From assembly GCA_025360585.1 (NCBI GenBank), contig JANYBW010000029.1:31107-95106 (forward strand): DNA of 64,000 nt. Reading direction: 5' to 3'. Below, in pieces: positions 16,288 through 25,900 of the stretch (position 1 is its first letter; every line of letters begins with the position of its first letter). The notes below the pieces were generated by a model. It ran no database searches. It was not told where the DNA came from and was given only the letters and a program-made list of their open reading frames with translations. The DNA is from Actinomycetes bacterium (GTDB taxonomy: Bacteria > Actinomycetota > Acidimicrobiia > IMCC26256 > PALSA-610). A program made the position numbers and the translations under genes.

Positions 16288-19200
16288 TCAATCTCCTTTG
16301 GGGTGACGCGACTCTGGCCCGATCGACTCTGGCCCGATCAAATCGGGCTCAATCGCGGCGAGCATGGTGTGCAAATTTTGGGCAATCGAAGCAACGTTTG
16401 GTTCAGACATGGAATCTCGGGCGATGCGATGTTGTCCAGGTACCAAGTAACTCGTTGCTGGATGGGTGAGGAACGCGTTCCACCCTAAGTCGGGTTCGCG
16501 ATACAACCCTTCGGCGTGAAACGTGGCCATCGCAACATCGAGCGGCTCGGGCACGTATCGGAACTGGGCCCGAATCGAAATCCGTTGAAAAAAGTAGTTC
16601 TCTCGCATTGCTTCGGGTAGCGGCATCCGCAATGCGATGAGTGCGACGAGTTGCAGATTGCGAACTCGATACATGATTGCATTGCGAATGCGTTCGACCT
16701 TACTGATTGCTCGTCGCTGCGCCGATGCTGTCTCGGCACGATCAGCGATCCCCCCAGGATCATGTTGCTTGATGTACTGCGGCGTTGGTCCGTTGAAACT
16801 AATGAGTAGCTCAACGGTTTCGCCCGCCGCGAGCAATAGCCGCACCATTTCGTAGGCGACGAGCGCTCCATAGCAATAGCCGGCGATGATGTACGGCCCG
16901 TGCGGTTGGATTGTTTGAATCTGCGGGACGTACGCCGTGGCCATCGCGGTAACCGACGCCTGCACCGGATCCCCGCCGTATAATCCTTGCGCTTGGAGGC
17001 CATAGAACGGGCGATCATGTTGCGCGAGTCGACGCGCAAGTTCGCCGTATAACAAGATTGTCCCAGCCCCGCCGTGTACCGCAAAGATCGGTGACTTCGT
17101 GCCGTGAGTTTGAATGGGTACGAGCGACTTCCACGTCGGCGCGGAGTCGGCCGTTCCGTTGATGATCTTGCTGAGCGCTTCGACTGTCGGGTTGGCGAAC
17201 ACTGTGCCGACTGGCAGCGAGATCCGAAACTCTGATTCGATCCGAGCAAACAGCCGCGCGGCCACAATCGACTCGACTCCGAGATCGAAGAAGTCGTCGT
17301 GTACGCCGATGTTTTCGATGCGAAGTTGATCTTGCCAAAGCTCCGTCATGCGCTGCTCGGTCGCGTCGCGGGGAGCTACGTATGGTGTGTCTCGGTCGAT
17401 GTTGGCCCAGTCGGGCTCAGGCATCGCCTTGCGATCGGTCTTGCCATTGGGCGTTCGCGGCATGTCGTCGAGGAAGACCACGAGCGACGGCACCATATAG
17501 TTCGGCAGCGTGGCCTTGGCTGCGTTGCGCAATGCGCTTGCGGTGAGCTCGCCTGAACCAGAACGTGCAGTGACGTACGCAACGAGCCGGGTATCGCCGT
17601 TTGGATCGATGCGAGCAAGCACGATGACTTCTTCAACGCCATCGCTGCGCCCAAGCACAGTTTCGATTTCGCCGAGCTCGATGCGGAAACCTCGCACCTT
17701 GACTTGCTGATCAATGCGACCAATGAATTCGATGCGTCCGTCGGCGCGGTAGCGCACGAGGTCTCCGGTGCGATACAGCCGCGGGCGCGGCGCTTCCGCA
17801 TTCGACGGATTTGTGGAGACCTCATCGGCTTGCGGGTCGCGTATTGCCGCGGCGAAGGGGTCCGCAACGAATCGATCGGCGGTCAAATCCTCGAGCCCGA
17901 GATAACCCCGAGCGAGCCCATCACCTCCGATGAGAAGTTCTCCAGCGACACCGATCGGCACGGGTTCGAACTGCGGGTCCAAGACGTACAGCGTTGTGTT
18001 CGCGATCGCACGGCCGATCGAAACGGCAGCGTCGGGAACGACGCGCTGGATCGTGGACCAGATTGTGGTTTCGGTGGGGCCGTACATGTTCCACACGTCG
18101 CTGACTCGTTCGCTAAGTGCCTGTGCGAGCGCTTGCGGCAGCGCCTCCCCACCGCAAAGTGCCTTCAGGCGGGTATTTCCCGGCCATCCAGCTTCGGTGA
18201 GCATCCGCCAAGTCGCCGGAGTGGCTTGCATAACCGTGATGCGATGGTGATCCAGTGCGGTTGCAAGTGCCTGCGGATCGGTGGTCACCGTGCGGGGAGC
18301 GATGACGACGGTGGCTCCCACCACGAGCGGCAAAAAGAGTTCGAGGCCTGCGATGTCGAAGGAAAGGGTGGTGACTGCAAGGAGTCGATCATCGGAGCCA
18401 AGGCCAGGTTCGCGCGCCATCGTCTCCAGAAAGTTGACGACGCTGCGATGCTCAAGCATCACGCCTTTGGGCTTGCCCGTTGATCCGGACGTGTAGATCA
18501 CGTACATGAGATCACGGCTCGTCATCTCGACTACTGGGTTGGCGTCTGGCGAAACCTCGATGTCTGTGGCGCAGCGGTCGAGGACAATCTGCACGACGGC
18601 TTCGCCGGTTTCGAGCACGCCCGCAAGCGACGACTGGGTTACGAGCAACCGCAACCCAGAGTCCTCGAGCATCAAGGCCAAACGGTCGGGCGGAAAATTT
18701 GGATCGAGCGGAACGTATGCCGCTCCCGTCTTGAGAATGGCGATGAGCACGACGAGCATGTCTGCGCTGCGCTCGAGGTACACCCCGACGAATGCACCTT
18801 GGCACGCACCCTGTCCGATCAACAAGTGCGCGATTTTGTTGGCGCGCTCGTTGAGTTCTTGGTAGGTGAGCTCGACGGTGTCGAACACAACCGCGGTGCG
18901 CAGCGGAGTGGCCACGGCTTGCGCTTCGATGAGCTGATGAACTGTGGATGCCGCCTGGAAGGGGACTGCAGTCTGGTTCCAATCGTGCAATAATTGCCGA
19001 CGTTCTGGCGCCGACAGCATTGGCAGCGATGCGATTGGTTCATCTTTGTGGGTCAACGCTGCTTGCAGCATTGTCGCGAGATGGCCCTGAAGCCGTTGTA
19101 TTGATGCCGCATCGAAAAGCTCGATGGCGTACCGGACGCGTAGCCCGGCGATATCGAACTCGAAGACCAAATCAAATCCATCGAGTGATAACGGTTGCGG

Positions 19201-19620
19201 ATCATCCGCGCAGATGACGGCCACGTGCACCGCAGGAAGCGCAGGCGCATAACCAACTGCGCACTCGGGCCCCGAGATCGCGGGAGCTGTCGCCGTCGCC
19301 GCGAGCGCTGCACTCGTGGCATCGAGGCGATCGGCCCAAGTCAGCCCTGCGTTGAGATCGCTGCGCAGAACCCTCCAGCCGGCTTCAGATGCCGGCAACG
19401 CGATGAGCACGTCGTCTTGCGCGGTATAGCGGTGGAGTAGGGCCGCTACTCCGGCGATATACGCCGAGGTCGAGGCAACGGGCATGTCCACAACGTCGCT
19501 GCGCGCGTACTCGAGCGTCGGTGCTGCCGGGCGGGGCCGGTCGGTGGGCAGATCCGCGAAGGCGGGCGCGCCGCGCAGCGCATCCTGCCAATGTGTCGAA
19601 TCAGAAACGGTTGCGGTCAT
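16288..19620 (-). CDS. NRPS: truncated C domain - A (Gly-like code) - T - TE
   Basis: Protein of about 1110 residues. Residues 1-200 match only the C-terminal lobe of a condensation domain (LPTDRPRP, LLHRYTAQDDVLI, ELFDAASIQRLQGHL), and the HHxxxDG lobe is absent. The A domain (about 210-720) has YVIYTSGSTGKPKGVMLEH, YGPTETTIW, YRTGDLVRYR and NGKTDRKAMPEP. Pocket residues read by eye are D-I-L-Q-L-G-M-I-W-K, close to the known Gly code. The T domain is FFDLGVESIVAARL near 785. The TE domain (840 onward) has GYCYGAL, with Cys916 in place of the nucleophilic Ser, and VPGQHRI as the His region. ATG 19620 with AGAGG upstream is preferred to 19656. A 15-bp duplication near the stop repeats IGPES. 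Confidence 0.92.
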   Translation of the reverse strand: MTATVSDSTHWQDALRGAPAFADLPTDRPRPAAPTLEYARSDVVDMPVASTSAYIAGVAALLHRYTAQDDVLIALPASEAGWRVLRSDLNAGLTWADRLDATSAALAATATAPAISGPECAVGYAPALPAVHVAVICADDPQPLSLDGFDLVFEFDIAGLRVRYAIELFDAASIQRLQGHLATMLQAALTHKDEPIASLPMLSAPERRQLLHDWNQTAVPFQAASTVHQLIEAQAVATPLRTAVVFDTVELTYQELNERANKIAHLLIGQGACQGAFVGVYLERSADMLVVLIAILKTGAAYVPLDPNFPPDRLALMLEDSGLRLLVTQSSLAGVLETGEAVVQIVLDRCATDIEVSPDANPVVEMTSRDLMYVIYTSGSTGKPKGVMLEHRSVVNFLETMAREPGLGSDDRLLAVTTLSFDIAGLELFLPLVVGATVVIAPRTVTTDPQALATALDHHRITVMQATPATWRMLTEAGWPGNTRLKALCGGEALPQALAQALSERVSDVWNMYGPTETTIWSTIQRVVPDAAVSIGRAIANTTLYVLDPQFEPVPIGVAGELLIGGDGLARGYLGLEDLTADRFVADPFAAAIRDPQADEVSTNPSNAEAPRPRLYRTGDLVRYRADGRIEFIGRIDQQVKVRGFRIELGEIETVLGRSDGVEEVIVLARIDPNGDTRLVAYVTARSGSGELTASALRNAAKATLPNYMVPSLVVFLDDMPRTPNGKTDRKAMPEPDWANIDRDTPYVAPRDATEQRMTELWQDQLRIENIGVHDDFFDLGVESIVAARLFARIESEFRISLPVGTVFANPTVEALSKIINGTADSAPTWKSLVPIQTHGTKSPIFAVHGGAGTILLYGELARRLAQHDRPFYGLQAQGLYGGDPVQASVTAMATAYVPQIQTIQPHGPYIIAGYCYGALVAYEMVRLLLAAGETVELLISFNGPTPQYIKQHDPGGIADRAETASAQRRAISKVERIRNAIMYRVRNLQLVALIALRMPLPEAMRENYFFQRISIRAQFRYVPEPLDVAMATFHAEGLYREPDLGWNAFLTHPATSYLVPGQHRIARDSMSEPNVASIAQNLHTMLAAIEPDLIGPESIGPESRHPKGD
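16310..16339 (-). repeat. 15-bp tandem duplication near the NRPS stop
   Basis: GACTCTGGCCCGATC occurs twice head to tail at 16310-16324 and 16325-16339, with no mismatch, repeating IGPES in the C-terminal tail outside the thioesterase fold. Confidence 0.85.
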
Positions 19621-19986
19621 CGTGCCTCTTGTATGGGTCCGAACGCGTTCGGTCAACGGTCATTATGGACCATGGGCATCCTCGGCCGGTCGACGGGTGA
19701 TCTGGAGCCAATTTCCGGGGGGTCGTCGTGAAGGTTGAATTCAGCCACTTGGCCAATTCTCAGGAAACATGGGCCTCGGTCACGTTCTGTTTGAGCCCGG
19801 CTTGCCATTGTTGACCGCGCAGCGCATACTTTGGTTCACGCGGCCGAGTCGAATCTCGCCAGACTGGCTGCGGGCGGAAGGGGCGAGATGCGTGAGGAGC
19901 CAGCCATTTTTTCGCGACGCGAAAAGCAGGCACGGCGGTCGGACGGGGCAACGTCTGCTGTGCGCATAAACAATCGAGGAATCACT
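19621..19986. promoter_or_regulatory. Divergent upstream region with 14-bp perfect palindrome
   Basis: The gap between the leftward NRPS-hydroxylase-PPTase operon and the rightward giant surface-protein gene holds no convincing gene. At 19639-19652 is CCGAACGCGTTCGG, a perfect palindrome 19-32 bases before the NRPS start codon. That is where a repressor such as a TetR-type protein could block the operon. A few such 14-mers are expected by chance in 64 kb, so location is the main argument. An open frame continues upstream of the surface-protein start to 19831, but it lacks a signal peptide and is not preferred. Confidence 0.35.
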
Positions 19987-22900
19987 GTGGGTATGAAGCG
20001 TGCTCGGTCGGCAGCGGCAACAATGCTTGCTGCCGGAATGATCGTTGCGTCAACGACTGCTGCCACAGTGCAGCGGTCTCGCGCGTCGGATCGCCCAACG
20101 AACACCAACGGTGGGGTCTCCGTCTCGTTGGAAACTGATTCCACGGTCGCTCCCGGCAATCCCATTCACGCACGCATAGTCATTCGCAGGGCTCAGCACG
20201 TTGCGGGCGCGCAATTTACGGTCGCCTACGACCGCAGCCACGTCGAATTCGACGGTTTGGATGTCCCGACCGCGCGCGTCGCGCTGAATACGGTTGAACA
20301 CGTTGAAGGTCTCACGGCTGGCTTTTTTACTCCTCATTCGTTGAACGCCCACGAGGCGACGCTGACGTCTGATGTGGTGTTGGCGCCGCACGGCCCTGGC
20401 ACCTACGGGTTGTCGCTGCGCGACGTCGTCGTCGTCGACGACAGTGGCCACCGTTTTGCTGCGGCGGTTTCATCCGAGGCAACGGTTGTTGTCGCCAGCG
20501 GGAACCAACGCTTTCGGGCGCCGGTCGCTCGCCGTGGAGTCGCAAGCTCGAGCTACACGGCAACCCAAGAAGCTCGCCGCGACCGCGGTGCGGCTCAGGC
20601 CGAGTGGACCCTTGCGACTGAAGCTGGATCGTGTCGCGACGGAGCATGCGCGACTGTCGCTGATGTTCAGTCAGCTCCTGATGCGCACGTAACCAATGCT
20701 GTTCAATCACCAACCAATGGTGCGCGCGCCTTTGGTGCGAAAGCCCAAGTGGGCCCAACCTCCTACACGTTCGTTGTCGACACCACCTCGGATCTCAGCG
20801 ATCTCGCAACCGACGGCGTATGCGCGATCTCCGGTGGCGGTTGTTCGCTGCGGGCAGCCATCCAAGAAGCGAATTCAAAGACTGTCCCGGTTGCGATCAA
20901 TTTCAATATTCCTGGCGGTGGTGTGCACACGCTTGCGCCCGCGACTCGCTACCCGATCCTCACGAATATTACTGCGCCAATCACCATCGACGGTTTTACC
21001 CAACCGGGGTCAGCCCCCAACACCGATCCGTTGGCATCGAACGCGGTGTACACGATTGAGATCAAAGGCATGGGCCCAGGTTCGATCGATGCCTTCTTCG
21101 TCACCGGCGCCAACATCACGTTCCGCGGACTCGACATACACGGTTTCGGCCGTCACATCTGGATGTTGGGCGCCAATGCGACCAACAACAGTGTCGTCGG
21201 TTCTCTCATCGGTTTGCTGCCCGATGGCTCGATCGACCCACTGATCACCTTGGCCGTCGGCAAATCCTGCATCGTCATGCAAGGTGGAGCGCACCACAAC
21301 CACATCGGGATTCCCGGCGACGCAAACCGCAACGTCGTGTCCGGATGCGCCCATCAAAACATCGCGACCTACGACAACGCAACCGATTACAACTCCATTC
21401 AAAACAACATCATCGGGCTCGACCCAACGGGCACGCTGCGGCGAGGCGCGAAATCTCACGGCGTGGATATCAACACCTGGTCCAGCCACACGATGATCGG
21501 CGGCTACCTGCCCAGCGAACGCAATGTTTCTTCCGGCAACTACGGAAATGGCATCGAGGTTTCGCACGGCACCGGCACGCAGTACAACATGATCATCGGC
21601 AACTACATCGGCACCACACTCGACGGCACCGCGGTTGCGCCCTACACCGTCAACGGCCAAGTGGGTGTGCGGCTCGAGGGAATTCAGTTCTGTGTCGCGA
21701 TTTGTCCTCCCGATACGTCGTACCAATCGGTCATCAACAACGTGATCGATAACTCCGGCGAAGCGGGTGTCTTTGTCGACAAAGGCACCCACCACGTCAC
21801 GATTCAGGGCAACAAAATTGGGGTCACCGCGAATGGCGGCGACGGCGGCAACACGATCGTTGGCCTACGCATCGAAGCTGGGGCATTCAGTAATCTCGTT
21901 TCGCAAAACGAAATCGCAAACAACGACAACGGTCTCCAGATTGTTCCCACGGGCGCGAGCCCCCCGAACCCCGTCGAGTCGCCGACCGATTTCAACACGA
22001 TTACCCAAAACTCGATCCATGACAACGGGCTCGGTGGCGTATCCGCGCTCGGCATCGACCTATCTCCGCTCGGCATTGTGAACACCGCGGGCACCGCCAA
22101 CATCAATGTGAACGAAGTGATGTTGCCGCCAACGTTGTCCAATGCCAAAGCGGCTGCAGTCGATGCGCAAACGTGCGGCAATTGCAAAGTAGAAGTCTTT
22201 ATCTCAGACCGTGGCGTCGGCTACTTCGGATCCGGTGCCACCTATCTCGCGAGTGGCGTTGCTGATTCGACCGGGTTCGTTCGCGTCTTTGTACCGGCGA
22301 GCGCGCAGGGACAGGCCGTTACATCGACCGCGACAAATCCAGCGGGTAGCACGTCGGAGTTCTCGCGCAACGTTGCTATCCCGCAGCCGTCGATAGGAAA
22401 CATTCCCCCTACGGCTTCGTTCACGACATCGTGTAGCCACCTCACCTGCGTGTTCAGCAGCGCGGCGTCGAGCGATTCCGATGGCTCAGTCGTTCGATCC
22501 CAGTGGGTGTTCGGTGATGGCTCAATCGCCGAAGGCACGAACGTCTCGCACACCTACGCGACTGGCGGAGTATTCAACGTTTCGTTGACTGTCACCGACG
22601 ACGATGCTGCGACTGGCACCGCGAACGATGTGGCCAACGCGATCAACTTGCCGCCCGTCTCGGCCTATCTGGGCTCCTGCGTATTCCAGCTGTGTTCGTT
22701 TGACGCCAGCACGTCAACCGATCCCGATGGGCCGATCGCAACCTATTCGTGGAACTTCGGCGATGGCGCGACAGCCACCGGAGTGACGTCGGGCCATACC
22801 TATGCCGCGAGCGGGAACTACACAGTGACGCTCACCGTCGACGACGGCAACGGAGCGAATAACACATCGTCACAAGTGTTCGCGGTGACGGCGTTGCCGA

Positions 22901-25900
22901 TTGGCACGCTTGCATTCGACACGTACACTCGAACGTCCGTGAATTCGTGGGGCACCGCACAAATCGGCGGCCCCTATTCAATCTCCTCAGCGCCGGCTGA
23001 CTATTCGGTCAACTCCGGTGTCGCCAAGATCCAAACCAACGCCGCGTCGACTGCACGATTGGCCTACTTGCCTCCAACGAACGTTCGCGACAGCGACGCG
23101 ATCGTGGATATCTCGACAAATAAGACGCCGACCGGAGGAACCTGGGGACAGGTAGCCGGTCAAACTGCACGCCATGTCAGCTCCGCGTTGGAGTACCGCC
23201 TGCGACTTCGCTTTCCGGTCGGCGGCGGGGTTCGAATCTCGATCGTAAAGGTTGTGAACTCCTCGACCGAAGTCCAAATCGGTTCCGAAGTCAACGTCCC
23301 CGGCACGACTTATGCACCCGACCAAATGTTCACCACTCGCTTCCGAGTGACCGGCATTAACCCAACGACGTTGCAAGCCAAAGCCTGGCCCGCCGGTACT
23401 GCCGAACCGGGTGCGTGGAACGTTTCGGTTACCGATACGCAAGCAGAGTTGCAGCTTTCTGCTCCGAGCGGCCTGCGGACGTATCTCGGTGGTGGCACAA
23501 CGAACACCCCAGTCGTGTGGAGCTTCGACAACTATCGGATGCAGGTTGTCAATACGCCTCCCGTTGCTACGTTCACATCATCGTGTGCGAATAGTTTGTG
23601 CACGTTCAATTCGTCGGCGTCGAACGACCCCGATGGAACGATTCAGAGTTACGCCTGGGACTTCGGCGATGGCACTACTGGCACCGGTGCAAACCCAAGC
23701 CACGATTACGGATCGGCATTCGGCCCGCACACAGTCACACTGACCGTCACGGACAACTACACCGCCACTGGTGTGATGTCGCTGCCCATCAACGTCGTGA
23801 ACCTGATCCCGTTACCCGCGTTCACAGTGAACTGCGTCGATTTGTCCTGCACGTTCAGTGGCGCAACCTCAACCGATCTCGACGGCACAATCCAGAGCTA
23901 CGCCTGGGACTTCGGCGATGGCTATACCGCGACCGGCGTTTCGGCTTCGCACACCTACAACACAGCCGAGGTCTACACGATCGCCTTGACCGTGACCGAC
24001 GATGATGGAGCGAACGACACCGCAACCCAAACGGTCACGGTGCTCCCACCCAATCAGTTGCCGACCGCCGCCTTTACTTCGAACTGCACACTCTTGTCCT
24101 GCACCTTTGACGCCACGACCTCAACCGACCCCGACGGTGTCATCCAAACGTACGCATGGACTTTTGGTGATGGATCCACCGGAACCGGTGCCACGCCAGC
24201 CCACAGCTTCGGCTTCACCTCGAACCCGACCGTGACGTTGAGCGTGACCGACGATCGCCTTGGTGTGGCGACGGTGTCGCATCAGCTCACGATCGTTGGA
24301 CCGAACGCGGCTCCAATCGCGCAAGCTTCCGTGAGCTGTACGCAGATGAACTGCAATTTCGCGTCGACCGGCTCCAACGACCCCGACGGTTTTCTTGCGA
24401 GCTACGCGTGGAACTTCGGCGACGGCACTTCTTCGACTGCAACGAACCCCTCGCATACCTATGCGATCGCAGGCACTTGGCCAGTGACCTTGACGGTCAC
24501 CGACAACCAAAACGCTACCGCGACGAAATCGATATTCGCAGTGGTCGCACCCGGCGCACCGGTGTTGGTGACCGCCGCTGACACGTTCACCAGAACGATC
24601 GTCAGCGGTTGGGGCAATGCCGATAGTGGCGGCGCCTGGACCACCAGCGGAACGGTCGCGGCGTACAACGTCAACGGGACCGTCGGAACCCAAAAGGTAT
24701 CCGCGTTGGGCGGATCAACCGGCGCGTCGCTCAACGGCGTCGTAGGCAGCGATCTCGATGTACAGATGCGGCTCGCCACCGACAAGGCCGCATCGGGTGC
24801 CGGGCACTGGACGAACCTCACGGTGCGCCGAGCAACTGGAATTAACGAATATCGAGTCCGCATCAAGATGGTGGCCAGTGGCGTCTTCATCGCGGCCGCG
24901 AAATTGGCGGGCTCGAGTACGAGCACCTTGATCGGAACTGAAGTGAACACGGGGTTGGCGTATACGCCAAACCAGTTCTATCGAGTGCGCGCACAAGCCA
25001 TCGGTACAAACCCAACCACGATTCGCGCCAAGGTATGGCTAGACGGAACAAGCGAGCCCGCGACATGGGCGTTGGTCCGCACCGACTCGACTGCGGCAAT
25101 CCAGGTTCCGGGTTCTGTTGGCCTCAGCACGTTTGTGTCAGCAACTCCAGTTCCAGTGGTCTTCAGCATCGATGATTTCATGGTCGGCCCATCGAATCAG
25201 GCGCCGGTAGCGAGCTTCACCGTTGCGTGCACGGGCTACTCCTGCACCAACAATGCTGCGGCATCCACCGACGATGGCTCCATCAGTTCGTACGTATGGA
25301 GCTTTGGTGACGGTGGTACTGCAACCGGTGTCGCTCCGGTACACACCTACGCGGCTCCGGGCTCCTACACCGTCACCTTGACGGTCACCGACAACCAGGG
25401 CATCAGCACGATCACCACTCGCAGTGCCGTCGCCAATCTGGCGCCCGTTGCAAACTTCATGTCGAGCTGTACCGACCATGCGTGCACGTTCAACGGCACT
25501 GGATCAACTGATGCCGACGGCACGATTCAAAGCTACGCCTGGAACTTCGGAGATGGCACCACTGCCACTGGGGTCACGACTGCCCACACCTACGTAGCCG
25601 CTGGGAACTACGTGGTATCGCTCACACTCGTCGACAACATCGGCGCAACTGGATCGATCACCCATGGCATCCTGGCCAACACCGCCCCAAGTGCAAGCTT
25701 CACCGTGAATTGCACTGGCTATTCATGCGCGATCGACGGTTCCGGCTCAAGCGATTCCGATGGTTCAATCGCTACGTACTCCTGGGACTTCGGCGACGGC
25801 TCAACGGGCTCCGGCGCAACGACGAACCACGTCTATGGCGCGGCCTCGATCGAAACCGTGACCCTGACCGTTACGGACAACTTCGCGGCCACTGCGGTCG

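Noticed and set aside
21010..21795. Long leftward frame (261 codons) opposite the beta-helix part of the giant surface protein
   Set aside because: It is rich in Val, Asp and Arg, has no family features, and reflects the codon bias of the real gene on the other strand.
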